A DNA stretch of 64,000 nucleotides from Flavobacterium ajazii (GCF_010614725.1 NZ_JAAEHL010000011.1:174049-238048), one strand, 5' to 3'; shown: positions 26,298 to 34,948, counted from the stretch's first letter. The notes: generated by a model not told the origin, from the sequence alone. A program made the numbers and translations.

Positions 26298-27542
26298 ATG
26301 AAAACGAAATTATTTTTTTCAACAGCAGTTTTAGTTGCCATGACAGCAAATGCACAGGTAAAAAGTAGTTTTAAAGGACAGGATCCTATTACGGCGGTTT
26401 CAACTGTAACGCGACCTGTAGAGAAACAATGGAAAGGTGTTTTTGATAAAACCGGAGATGAGGTTTTCTTTGGGAATGATTTTGCGGGAGCGCGTTTAAA
26501 CGGCGTAGTCAAACTGGATGACAATACGTTCAGTGTTTTGATTACACCCGAAAATGCACCAATCAACGGAAGTCCCTGGTATGCTTTTAAAGTCTGGTCC
26601 AAAAGAGATAAGGAAATCCAGATTCGGTTTGACTACCCTGTGGGGGTAAAACACCGTTACAATGCCAAAATCAGTCCCGACGGAAAACAATGGAAAGCCT
26701 CAGAAAATGGCACTTTCGTAAAAAGAGAAAAAGATTCCAATTATGTGCTGAAAGTAAAAGTCAGTAAAGACACGACCTGGATTGCAGCGCAGGAATTGAA
26801 AACTTCCAAAGAAATAAACGAATGGATTTCTTCTTTAAAAAATAAAAACAATACCGCCGAAGCTTCGATTGGGGAAACTGCCGAGGGAAGAAAAATTCCG
26901 GTTTTTAGTATTGGAAATCCTTCTTCAAAAAATAAAATACTGATTTCAGGGCGAAATCATCCGCCGGAAGTAACAGGACATTATGCGCTTGAAGCTTTTG
27001 TAGAAAGTTTAACAGCCGATACGCCATTGGCAAAAAAGTTCAGAAAGAAATTTGAAGTGTACGTCATCCCTCTTCTGAATCCCGATGGCGTTGATGGCGG
27101 TTATTGGAGGCATAATTCGGGCGGAATAGATCTGAACCGTGATTACAATGATTTCAATCAGCCGGAAACTATAGCTGTTCGTGATTTTCTGAAAAACGAA
27201 ATCAAAGGCGATAATAAATTGTTGTTTGCAATTGATTTTCATTCGACTCACGATGATATTTATTACACCGTTGACCCAAATCTAAAAGGAAATATTCCGG
27301 GTTTTGTGCCGAATTGGCTCAACAAAGTCAAAGACGGAATTCCGGGTTATACGCCACATGTGAAGCCTTTGTATTTCAAACCGCCAACTTTTACCTTGTT
27401 CAGTTATTTGTTTGAAACGTATAAAACAGAAGCACTGGTGTTTGAAATTGGAGACAATACGCCGAAAGATTTCATTAAAAAGAAAGGAGAAGTTTTGGGA
27501 GAAGAATTCATGAAACTGATACTTGAAAATGTTAAAAACTAA
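26298..27542 (+). CDS. M14 zinc carboxypeptidase family protein
   Basis: This 414-residue protein has a signal peptide (MKTKLFFSTAVL to ANAQ), a beta-sandwich N-terminal domain (about 25-165) and an M14 domain (about 175-410). The zinc ligands are His221 and Glu224 (GRNHPPEVTG) and His315 (AIDFHSTHDD), and the catalytic Glu is Glu383 (LVFEIGD). NPDGVDGGYWRHNSGGIDLNRDYNDF-type substrate-pocket residues lie between. M14 enzymes trim C-terminal residues from peptides. The stop lies 12 bp before the S9 peptidase gene, so the two are one unit. The role is probably to break down peptides brought in by the SusCD pair. Confidence 0.88.
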   Translation: MKTKLFFSTAVLVAMTANAQVKSSFKGQDPITAVSTVTRPVEKQWKGVFDKTGDEVFFGNDFAGARLNGVVKLDDNTFSVLITPENAPINGSPWYAFKVWSKRDKEIQIRFDYPVGVKHRYNAKISPDGKQWKASENGTFVKREKDSNYVLKVKVSKDTTWIAAQELKTSKEINEWISSLKNKNNTAEASIGETAEGRKIPVFSIGNPSSKNKILISGRNHPPEVTGHYALEAFVESLTADTPLAKKFRKKFEVYVIPLLNPDGVDGGYWRHNSGGIDLNRDYNDFNQPETIAVRDFLKNEIKGDNKLLFAIDFHSTHDDIYYTVDPNLKGNIPGFVPNWLNKVKDGIPGYTPHVKPLYFKPPTFTLFSYLFETYKTEALVFEIGDNTPKDFIKKKGEVLGEEFMKLILENVKN

Positions 27543-27554
27543 AAGAGAATCAAG

Positions 27555-29714
27555 ATGATTAAAAATAAAATATACATAGCTTTCGCCTTAATTGCCTCTG
27601 TCTGTTGTTTCAGTCAGCAGAAAAAAGAACTGATTCAGGTTACTGATCTTTTAAAAATAAGAACTGTTGGTGATGTAGAATTAAGCAAAGACGGTCAGAA
27701 TGCTGTTTTTACCGTAAAAAGCATTATTAAGAATCCGGAAAATGCATTGGATTACGACTACGACACTCAACTTTGGATCACTAAAACTTCAAAAAACAGT
27801 GCACCAAGACAATTAACCTTCGGAAAAGAAGGATCGGGTTCTCCGGTTTTTAGTCCCGACGGAAAACAGATTGCTTTTACAAGAAGCATCAAAGGAAAAT
27901 CACAGATTTTTTTATTTAAAGTTGACGAAGGCGGAGAAGCCGTTCAGTTAACCGAATCAAAATACGGAGCCGGAAATCCAAAATGGAGCCCGGACGGAAA
28001 ACAGATTTTGTTTACAGCATCGCTTTCCATCAATGAATTGGTAAAAGATTCTATTTTAAATTCAAAGGCAGCATTACCAGTCTGGAGTTTCGAAAAACCG
28101 GGATTTGCTGCAAATGAAAATCTGAAAGTTAACAAAACCAAAGCCGATCCAAACGGAAATATCGATGCCATCAGAGCGTATCTGGAAAACAACGAAAAAG
28201 ACAAAAAAGCAAAAGTTGTAGACAAACTGCAGTTTCAGACCGAAACAGCGGTAAGCAGTGAATTACGTTTTACGCATATTTTTATCATTGATGCCAAACC
28301 CGGCTCAAAAGAAAAAGCGATTACCAAAGGATTTTATTCCCATTCAAATCCATCTTTTATAAGCAATACCAAAATTGCTTTCAACGGAAATATCAACGAA
28401 AAAAGACATCCGGACAGAGTTCTCGAAAACAGAATTTACACCATCAATACAGATGGAACCAATGTAACCGAATTATTAGGTGCTGAGAATATTGTATTTC
28501 AGCTTTTGGCCGTTTCACCTTCAGGAAAACAGCTGGCGTATCAGGAAAGTATCATTAATAATTTATCGGTCCCGGTGCTGAAAATTTTGAGTTTAGAGAA
28601 TCCTTCAGCGAAAAGCAAAATAATTGATTACGATCGAAATAATAATAATGTCCGATTTTCTAAAGATGACAAACAGCTTTATTTTATCTCTTCAAGCAAT
28701 GGCGGTTATGTGCTTTGTAATGTTCCGCTAAACACTTTAAAAGTAGAAAATTTAACCTCTTTCGATCAGGGAATTACCGATTATGATATGAATAACGGAG
28801 TTATCGCTTTCGCTAAAACAGACGTTCAGAATCCGTCAGAACTTTATATTTCTGATTTAAAATTAAAAGAGCCAAGGTTAGTATCCGAATTCAATACCAA
28901 CTGGTTAAAAAACAAAACAATCAGTTTTCCTGAAAAAGCAACTTTTAAAAACGAAAAGGGGCTTGAAATTGAATATTGGGTAATGAAGCCGATAAATTTT
29001 GAGCAAGGCAAAAAATATCCATTATTAACAGAAATTCACGGAGGTCCGGCTTCAATGTTCGGTCCGGGAGATGCAAGTATGTGGCTGGAATATCAGTTTT
29101 TTGCTGCTCAGGGTTATGGTGTTTTATACAGTAATCCAAGAGGATCTTCGGGTTATGGCGAGAAATTTTTGCGATCGAATATTAAAGATTGGGGCGAAGG
29201 ACCATCAGGCGATGTACTTACGGCTTTAGATAAAACAACCGCACAAGGATGGACAGATACGAACCGACTTTTTATTACCGGAGGATCTTATGCGGGCTAT
29301 TTAACCACCTGGATTATTAGTCATGATCAGCGATTCAAAGCAGCTTCGGCACAGCGTGGGGTGTATCATTTACCCACTTTTTTCGGAGAAGGAAATGTGT
29401 GGCGAATGGTGCCGAGATACTGGGGAGGTTATCCGTGGGAAGAAGAAACCAAAGCGATTTTAGAACGTGAATCACCATTGAATTACGCACAAAACATCAA
29501 CATTCCGTTTTTGATTATTCACGGAGATAACGATTACAGAACCGGAGTTACCCAAAGCCAGATGTTATATAAAACACTGAAAGTTTTAGGAAAATCGGTT
29601 GAATATGTACGCCAGCCAAATGCCAGCCACGAAATTACAAGAAGCGGAGACAATCGCCAGAGAATCGATCAGCTGCTACGCACTTTTGAATTCTTCGAAA
29701 GATTCAATAAATAA
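27555..29714 (+). CDS. S9 family prolyl oligopeptidase/acylaminoacyl peptidase
   Basis: This 719-residue periplasmic serine peptidase has a signal peptide (ends CCFSQ), a WD40/TolB-like beta-propeller (about 35-420, with repeats such as PVFSPDGKQIAFTRS and PKWSPDGKQILFTAS) and an alpha/beta-hydrolase domain (about 450-719). The catalytic triad is Ser578 in GGSYAGYL, Asp660 in HGDNDYRTG and His692 in NASHEIT. The family cleaves short peptides, often releasing N-terminal dipeptides or acyl-amino acids. Because it sits with M14, SusCD and metNIQ, it may free methionine or N-blocked methionine from peptides. Confidence 0.9.
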   Translation: MIKNKIYIAFALIASVCCFSQQKKELIQVTDLLKIRTVGDVELSKDGQNAVFTVKSIIKNPENALDYDYDTQLWITKTSKNSAPRQLTFGKEGSGSPVFSPDGKQIAFTRSIKGKSQIFLFKVDEGGEAVQLTESKYGAGNPKWSPDGKQILFTASLSINELVKDSILNSKAALPVWSFEKPGFAANENLKVNKTKADPNGNIDAIRAYLENNEKDKKAKVVDKLQFQTETAVSSELRFTHIFIIDAKPGSKEKAITKGFYSHSNPSFISNTKIAFNGNINEKRHPDRVLENRIYTINTDGTNVTELLGAENIVFQLLAVSPSGKQLAYQESIINNLSVPVLKILSLENPSAKSKIIDYDRNNNNVRFSKDDKQLYFISSSNGGYVLCNVPLNTLKVENLTSFDQGITDYDMNNGVIAFAKTDVQNPSELYISDLKLKEPRLVSEFNTNWLKNKTISFPEKATFKNEKGLEIEYWVMKPINFEQGKKYPLLTEIHGGPASMFGPGDASMWLEYQFFAAQGYGVLYSNPRGSSGYGEKFLRSNIKDWGEGPSGDVLTALDKTTAQGWTDTNRLFITGGSYAGYLTTWIISHDQRFKAASAQRGVYHLPTFFGEGNVWRMVPRYWGGYPWEEETKAILERESPLNYAQNINIPFLIIHGDNDYRTGVTQSQMLYKTLKVLGKSVEYVRQPNASHEITRSGDNRQRIDQLLRTFEFFERFNK

Positions 29715-29745
29715 TACAATTTGTTAATTTTAAAATGATAGGGAA

Positions 29746-31218
29746 ATGAATGCTATTGATAACATTAAACCAGTAAGTTTAGAAAGTTATTTTTCTGAGT
29801 TCAGAAAAAACACAGTAGGGATAAATCACAGTTTTGAATCGGTTTACGGAGAACAGCAGCTGTTATATGCAGACTGGGTTGCCAGCGGAAGATTATATGC
29901 TCCGATTGAAGATATTATACTCAATAAAATAGGTCCGATGATTGCCAATACGCATTCACTTTCAAGTCAGACCGGAAAAACGTCAACTTACGCTTATCAG
30001 TACGCACGTGACGTTATAAAAAAAGCAGTGAATGCCAGTGAATCGGATGTTTTGGTAACTACCGGAACCGGAATGACAGCAGCGATATCGAAACTACAGC
30101 GTATTCTGGGTTTGAGAAAAAACTACAATAAAAATGATAAACCGGTAGTTTTTATCACGCACATGGAACATCATTCGAATCAGGTTCCGTGGTATGAAAC
30201 GAATGCTGAAGTCGTGATTTTACCTTCTGATGAAAACAATCTGGTCGATCCTGATATTCTTTCGCAGGTAATCAAAAAATACGCTGACAGAAGCTTAAAA
30301 ATTGGCTCGTTTACGGCTTGTTCGAATGTGACGGGAATTATTACTTCGTATCATAAATTGGCCAAAATTATGCATCAAAACGGAGGATTGTGTTTTGTTG
30401 ATTTTGCGGCTTCGGCTCCTTATGTAAAAATTGATATGCATCCGGAAGATCCGGAACAAAAGCTGGATGCTATTTTCTTTTCGCCTCATAAATTTTTGGG
30501 AGGACCCGGAACCTGTGGTATTTTGGTTTTTGATGAAAAACTGTACAAATCTGATTTTCCGGACAATCCGGGCGGAGGAAATACAAGATTTACCAATCCT
30601 TTGGGAGAATACAGTTACAGCGACGGTATAGAAGTGAGGGAAGATGGAGGTACTCCGGGTTTTCTGCAGGTAATCAGAACAGCACTGGCTTTGGAACTGA
30701 AAGAAAAAATGGGAGTTCAAAACATTAAAAACAGAGAAAAAGAATTGTTGAATTTTTGTTTCTCAAGACTTCAAAAAATAAAAGGCCTGTCAATTTTGGG
30801 AGATCTTAAAAGCGACCGAATCGGCTGTGTTTCGTTTGTGATTGAAGACATTCATTACAATTTAATCGTAAGACTTTTAAATGACCGTTTCGGAATTCAG
30901 GTTCGCGGCGGCTGGTCATGTGCGAGTACGTATGCACATTATTTGTTCAATATTGATGAAAAACGATCCAGAACGATTACAAATGAATTATTGCAGAAAA
31001 ACCAGAGTAATAAACCGGGCTGGGTGCGTTTGTCGCTTCATCCGATTACGACCAATGAAGAGCTTTGGTTTATTTGTGATGCGATTGAGCAAGTGGCTTT
31101 ACATTATAAAAAATGGCAGAAAGATTACGAATATAATTCAGCTACAAATGAATTTGAAAATCCTAAAATTAAAGATACAATCGCAAGGGAAGTAAATGAA
31201 TGGTTTAGGTTGGATTAA
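29746..31218 (+). CDS. Class V PLP-dependent aminotransferase/cysteine desulfurase-like enzyme
   Basis: This 490-residue cytoplasmic fold-type I PLP enzyme has the Schiff-base lysine at Lys249 (FSPHKFLGGPG), a substrate-pocket HMEHHSNQVPW block near residue 140, and Cys392 in RGGWSCAST. Cys392 lies where group II cysteine desulfurases carry their catalytic Cys. It is longer than SufS (about 405 residues) because of a C-terminal extension (about 450-490). There are no SufU/SufE or iron-sulfur genes nearby, so a housekeeping role is unlikely. In this locus it may act on a sulfur amino acid released from peptides, for example by lyase or desulfurase chemistry. The exact reaction is unknown. Confidence 0.8.
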   Translation: MNAIDNIKPVSLESYFSEFRKNTVGINHSFESVYGEQQLLYADWVASGRLYAPIEDIILNKIGPMIANTHSLSSQTGKTSTYAYQYARDVIKKAVNASESDVLVTTGTGMTAAISKLQRILGLRKNYNKNDKPVVFITHMEHHSNQVPWYETNAEVVILPSDENNLVDPDILSQVIKKYADRSLKIGSFTACSNVTGIITSYHKLAKIMHQNGGLCFVDFAASAPYVKIDMHPEDPEQKLDAIFFSPHKFLGGPGTCGILVFDEKLYKSDFPDNPGGGNTRFTNPLGEYSYSDGIEVREDGGTPGFLQVIRTALALELKEKMGVQNIKNREKELLNFCFSRLQKIKGLSILGDLKSDRIGCVSFVIEDIHYNLIVRLLNDRFGIQVRGGWSCASTYAHYLFNIDEKRSRTITNELLQKNQSNKPGWVRLSLHPITTNEELWFICDAIEQVALHYKKWQKDYEYNSATNEFENPKIKDTIAREVNEWFRLD

Positions 31219-31222
31219 AAAT

Positions 31223-31362
31223 TTAAACACATAGAAACATAGTTTTTTATTTTTTGAAAGGGGGATAAAAGAGAAATTCATTTCTCAACACATAGTTACG
31301 TATTTTAGAGATGATGAAACGCTTTTATAATTTTTTTAAATATCTATGATTATATGTGTTAA
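31223..31362. repeat. Terminal-inverted-repeat element, diverged copy 3
   Basis: It begins TTAAACACATAGAAACATAG like copies 1 and 2 and ends CTATGATTATATGTGTTAAG. The middle has diverged but keeps TGAAACGCTTTT. It follows the PLP-enzyme gene directly. Confidence 0.65.
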
Positions 31363-31396
31363 GACAATTGCAATACCGAAATTTAGGAAAAGTAAG

Positions 31397-31478
31397 TTTT
31401 AAGCATAGCTATGTTTTTTAAAACAAGTGAAACGCCTTTTTTGTAGACAAAGTAAAAACTATGATTCTATGTGTTTAA
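31397..31478. repeat. Terminal-inverted-repeat element, partial copy 4
   Basis: Only the right two thirds are recognisable: a GCATAGCTATGTTTT block, GTGAAACGCC, and the end CTATGATTCTATGTGTTTAA. It lies 16 bp before the cupin gene, so the cupin may share the upstream transcript or depend on a promoter inside the repeats. Confidence 0.6.
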
Positions 31479-31494
31479 AAAAAATAAGTAAAAA

Positions 31495-31965
31495 ATGAAG
31501 ACAATACCAAGAAGAGTAGTAACCGGATTACGAGATGGAAAATCATTCATTGAACAAGATGCCATTGTAACCAATGTTTCAGAGCATTTTCCGGGACTGA
31601 TTATTTCTGATATCTGGTCAACCGATAGTACACCGGCGAAATTCGAAGAAAAAATTATTGAGAATACCGCTTTTCCGAATACGCCAAAACACGGAAGCTA
31701 TTTTCGTTATGTACAAATCCCGCCGGATAAGGATTTAGGAATCGTAGCCCCGGAAGGTCAGCCGCATCCGTTAATGCATCAAACCGATACTTTAGATTAT
31801 ATCATCATTATTTCAGGAGAAATTTATTTAATTGTCGATGAAGAAGAAACATTATTAGAGGCAGGAGATATCGTAATCCAACGCGGAACGAATCATGCCT
31901 GGAGCAATCGTTCTGATTCGCCTTGTATTCAGTTAGCAGTATTATTGGATGCGAAAACAAATTGA
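31495..31965 (+). CDS. Cupin-fold protein, possible metal-dependent enzyme
   Basis: This 156-residue single-domain cytoplasmic protein has a conserved cupin beta-barrel at about 95-150: HQTDTLDYIIIISGE, then EAGDIVIQRGTNHAWSN. One metal-ligand set is plausible (His near 97, Glu near 109, His near 138). The function is not known. Cupins include cysteine-type dioxygenases and many small-molecule binders or sensors. Its place between a PLP enzyme and metNIQ makes a sulfur-compound role tempting, but that is inference. Confidence 0.7.
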   Translation: MKTIPRRVVTGLRDGKSFIEQDAIVTNVSEHFPGLIISDIWSTDSTPAKFEEKIIENTAFPNTPKHGSYFRYVQIPPDKDLGIVAPEGQPHPLMHQTDTLDYIIIISGEIYLIVDEEETLLEAGDIVIQRGTNHAWSNRSDSPCIQLAVLLDAKTN

Positions 31966-31986
31966 GAAATAAAACAATCTACTATT

Positions 31987-32019
31987 TTGATAGGTTATTT
32001 AAAGTTTTGTTATTTTTGC
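31987..32019 (+). promoter_or_regulatory. Promoter of metNIQ and its leader
   Basis: TTTG at 31987-31990 and TATTTTTG at 32012-32019, spaced 21 nt, match the Bacteroidota -33/-7 pair. The start would fall near 32026, about 32 nt before the leader-peptide ATG. This makes metNIQ a separate transcription unit from the cupin gene. Confidence 0.65.
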
Positions 32020-32057
32020 ATAAAAAATAAAATTATCTGTGTAAATTTGCAATCGCA

Positions 32058-32153
32058 ATGAGAAACAAGAACCAGAATATGAAGAATTATTACAACAACA
32101 GTATAATGTGCTGTGATGTTGTAATGCATTTCACTGATCTGGCTTATATATAA
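32058..32153 (+). CDS. Met/Cys-rich leader peptide of metNIQ
   Basis: This is a 31-residue ORF (MRNKNQNMKNYYNNSIMCCD and on to TDLAYI). Four of its residues are Met and two are Cys, with Met-Cys-Cys at codons 17-19 and a further Met at codon 23. It lies between the metNIQ promoter and an intrinsic terminator 15 nt before metN. A hairpin, TTACAACA (32090-32097) with TGTTGTAA (32117-32124), encloses the Met-Cys-Cys codons. This is the layout of classical ribosome-mediated attenuation, in which stalling at Met or Cys codons would favour read-through. It is a proposal from sequence only. Confidence 0.7.
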   Translation: MRNKNQNMKNYYNNSIMCCDVVMHFTDLAYI

Positions 32154-32170
32154 AAGATACGATTTATTTC

Positions 32171-32210
32171 AAAAAGCCTTTCATGAATATTTGAGAGGCT
32201 TTTTGTTTTT
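32171..32210 (+). terminator. Attenuator terminator upstream of metN
   Basis: AAAAAGCCTTTC (32171-32182) pairs with GAGAGGCTTTTT (32193-32204) over 12 bp, with one G-U pair and a 10-nt loop, followed by TTTTTGTTTTT. GGCTT at 32141-32145, near the leader-peptide stop, can pair with AAGCC at 32174-32178 in the 5' arm and so form a weak anti-terminator. A ribosome that finishes the leader would cover GGCTT and allow termination. Confidence 0.85.
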
Positions 32211-32225
32211 AACCTGAATTAAAGA

Positions 32226-33257
32226 ATGATTGAATTAAAAAATGTAACCAAAACTTTTCATCAGAAAGACAGGATTGTTTCGGCTTTGTCTGATGTTTCG
32301 CTAAAGGTTCCTCAGGGGAAAATTTTTGGTGTTATCGGAACTTCTGGTGCGGGAAAAAGTACTTTGATCCGTTGTGTCAATTTATTGGAAAGACCAACTT
32401 CTGGCGAAATCATTGTTGACGGAAAAGCTTTACTGCAATTATCAAATGCAGCACTGGCGATTGAAAGAAGACAAATCGGAATGATTTTTCAGCATTTCAA
32501 TTTACTTTCTTCGAGAACAGTTTTCGAAAATGTGGCTTTTCCGTTAGAATTGACAGGAACTTCAAAAAGCGAAATCAAAACCAGAGTTTCAGAATTACTG
32601 CAATTGGTAGGTCTGGCTGAAAAAGCCAATGATTATCCGGCAAGTCTTTCGGGAGGTCAGAAACAAAGAGTTGCGATTGCGAGAACATTGGCCAACAATC
32701 CGAAAGTATTATTGTGCGATGAAGCAACAAGCGCTTTGGATCCTGCTACAACACGCTCTATTTTGAATTTGCTGAAAGACATCAACAAACGCCTAAACAT
32801 TACCATTTTGCTGATTACACATCAAATGGAAGTGGTAAAATCAATTTGTGATGAGGTTGCGGTTATCAGCCACGGAAAACTGATAGAGCAGGGTAGTGTC
32901 GGCGAAATTTTCGCAGATCCAAAACATGAACTGACCAGAGAATTTATTTCTTCGTCTTTACATATTGAGGTTCCAACGGTTTATCAGGAAAAATTACAAA
33001 AAGAAGATAACGGAAATCTGAATCCGTTATTGAAACTGGAAATGACAGGAAAGTCGGTTAACGAACCTGTTATTTCTGAAGTTTCAAGACTTTTTGATAC
33101 TGATTTTAAAATTGTAAGCGCACAAATGGATCAGGCAGGCGAAGTAAATTTTGGTGTTATGCTGATTGAATTATCAGGAAAGCGCGAAAATTTTGATGCT
33201 GCGATTCAATATTTTAATTCAAAACACATTAAAACAGAAATTATAGGTTATGTCTGA
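32226..33257 (+). CDS. metN: Methionine ABC importer, ATP-binding protein MetN
   Basis: This 343-residue ATPase energises methionine uptake through the inner membrane. Walker A is GTSGAGKST, the signature LSGGQKQR and Walker B LLCDEATSALDP. The C-terminal NIL domain (about 265-343) is the regulatory domain by which MetN senses internal methionine in E. coli. It overlaps metI by 8 bp. It starts 15 nt after the terminator of the leader, so its transcription should depend on attenuation. Confidence 0.96.
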   Translation: MIELKNVTKTFHQKDRIVSALSDVSLKVPQGKIFGVIGTSGAGKSTLIRCVNLLERPTSGEIIVDGKALLQLSNAALAIERRQIGMIFQHFNLLSSRTVFENVAFPLELTGTSKSEIKTRVSELLQLVGLAEKANDYPASLSGGQKQRVAIARTLANNPKVLLCDEATSALDPATTRSILNLLKDINKRLNITILLITHQMEVVKSICDEVAVISHGKLIEQGSVGEIFADPKHELTREFISSSLHIEVPTVYQEKLQKEDNGNLNPLLKLEMTGKSVNEPVISEVSRLFDTDFKIVSAQMDQAGEVNFGVMLIELSGKRENFDAAIQYFNSKHIKTEIIGYV

Positions 33258-33903
33258 TTCGATTATAGATTTATTGTTAAAAGGTACTTGGGAAACCATT
33301 GTGATGACTTTTGTATCGGGCTTTTTTGGTTTTGTATTGGGACTTCCAACCGGAATTTTGCTTTTTCTTACCCGTAAAAATCAAATATTAGAACAGCCTG
33401 TTTTAAACCGGACTTTGTCAATTTTGGTCAATGTATTTCGTTCCATTCCCTTTATTATTTTAATTGTATGGATGATTCCGTTTACGCGTGCCCTTGTCGG
33501 AACTTCGATTGGTGTTAGTGCAGCATTGGTTCCTTTGAGTATTGGAGCAGCACCGTTTATAGCCCGTTTGGTTGAAAACAGTTTATTGAGCCTTCCGTCA
33601 GGATTGATTGAAGCAGCCAGAGCTTTGGGGGCAACTCCGTTTCAGATTGTTTACAAAGTATTGCTTCCGGAAGCATTACCTTCTTTAATAAATGCGGCAT
33701 CGATCACTTTAATTACGCTTGTAGGGTATTCTGCAATGGGAGGAGCAGTCGGAGCAGGCGGACTTGGACAAGTTGGTTATCAATACGGATATATTGGTTA
33801 TGATGCCGTAACAATGAATTCGGTATTAATTTTACTGGTTGTTTTGGTATTCGTGATTCAGTTTGTGGGAGATGCTTTATCGAAACGATTTGATCACAGA
33901 TAA
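33250..33903 (+). CDS. metI: Methionine ABC importer, permease MetI
   Basis: This 217-residue permease has about five membrane helices and the BPD-transport coupling motif EAARALGATPFQIVYKVLLP. It belongs to the MetI family, which carries L- and D-methionine with MetN and MetQ. The start overlaps the end of metN by 8 bp, which indicates translational coupling. The length is normal. Confidence 0.96.
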   Translation: MSDSIIDLLLKGTWETIVMTFVSGFFGFVLGLPTGILLFLTRKNQILEQPVLNRTLSILVNVFRSIPFIILIVWMIPFTRALVGTSIGVSAALVPLSIGAAPFIARLVENSLLSLPSGLIEAARALGATPFQIVYKVLLPEALPSLINAASITLITLVGYSAMGGAVGAGGLGQVGYQYGYIGYDAVTMNSVLILLVVLVFVIQFVGDALSKRFDHR

Positions 33904-33982
33904 AAACTATTCGAAAGTCGAAAGTGAAAAGTGAAAAACTGGAAGTATAAATCGAAAGTGAAAAATTAAATGAAATATAGCA

Positions 33983-34801
33983 ATGAAAAATAAACTAAAC
34001 ATTTTAAAAACAGCCGGAATTCTAGCACTGGCCTTGATTTTATCAAACTGTGGAAACGATAAAAAAAATGATCCACATTTTATAAAAGTGGGAGTTGCTT
34101 CGGGACCGGAATTGAAAGTGGCTGAAGCAGCCAAAAAAGTAGCCAAAGAAAAATACGGACTGGAAGTAGAACTGGTTTCTTTTAATGATTATGTTATTCC
34201 GAACGAAGCTTTAAGTCAGGGTGATATCGATGCGAATGCTTTTCAGCACAAACCGTATTTGGATGAGCAGTCTAAACAGCGTGGCTATAAACTGGCCATT
34301 ATCGGAAATACATTTGTTTACCCGATTGCGGCGTATTCCAAAAAAATAAAATCCCTTTCGGAGCTGAAAAACGAAGCCACGATTATTATTCCGAATGACC
34401 CGACAAACGGAGGACGTTCGTTATTGCTTTTACAGAAAAACGGCTTATTGAAACTGAAAGACGGTGTAGGCTTACTACCAAAAGTAACAGACATTATCAG
34501 TAATCCTAAAAATCTGAAAATACTGGAATTAGAAGCCCCTCAATTGCCTCGTGCTCTTGATGATGAAAATGTTTCAATTGCTATTATCAACAATACATTT
34601 GCTTCTGCTGCCGGACTGGTTCCTTCCCGTGATGCATTGTTTGTCGAAGATAAAGATTCACCTTATGTGAATTTGGTAGTTAGCCGTGAAGACAATAAAA
34701 ACGAAGAGAAAGTAAAACAGTTTTTAAAGGCTTTTCAGTCTGAAGAAGTGGAGAAAGCGGCCGAACGTGAGTTTAAAGGCGGAGCTGTAAAAGGCTGGTA
34801 G
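33983..34801 (+). CDS. metQ: Methionine-binding lipoprotein MetQ
   Basis: This 272-residue NlpA/MetQ family substrate-binding protein has a lipobox ending in LILSNC. The body has the family's conserved stretches: KVGVASGPELKVAEAAKKVA, DANAFQHKPYLD and GDTFV/GNTFVYPIAAYS-like. It binds methionine in the periplasm and hands it to MetI. The 79-bp gap after metI carries imperfect tandem GAAAGT(C/G)GAAA units, and the gene should still be in the same operon. Confidence 0.95.
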   Translation: MKNKLNILKTAGILALALILSNCGNDKKNDPHFIKVGVASGPELKVAEAAKKVAKEKYGLEVELVSFNDYVIPNEALSQGDIDANAFQHKPYLDEQSKQRGYKLAIIGNTFVYPIAAYSKKIKSLSELKNEATIIIPNDPTNGGRSLLLLQKNGLLKLKDGVGLLPKVTDIISNPKNLKILELEAPQLPRALDDENVSIAIINNTFASAAGLVPSRDALFVEDKDSPYVNLVVSREDNKNEEKVKQFLKAFQSEEVEKAAEREFKGGAVKGW

Positions 34802-34814
34802 TTTTTTAGTTATG

Positions 34815-34943
34815 AATTATGAGTTTTGGGTTATGAGTTTTACAAATGTTGATTTGGATTAGGTTTAAAAAGGCTTCGACTCCGCTCAGCCTGACACTTA
34901 TTCTAATTTTATCCCAACAACTTATAACCCAAAATTCATAATT
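34815..34943. repeat. 129-bp inverted-repeat element after metQ
   Basis: Arms of 25 bp (34815-34839 and 34919-34943, two mismatches) flank a centre that contains one dispersed CTTCGACTCCGCTCAG copy (34871-34898). It fills the gap between the convergent metQ and unknown-lipoprotein genes and may act as a two-way terminator. Confidence 0.6.
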
Positions 34944-34948
34944 TTAAA

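Noticed and set aside
29746..31218. Calling the PLP enzyme SufS
   Set aside because: It is about 85 residues too long, has no Suf genes nearby and lies in a peptide/methionine locus.
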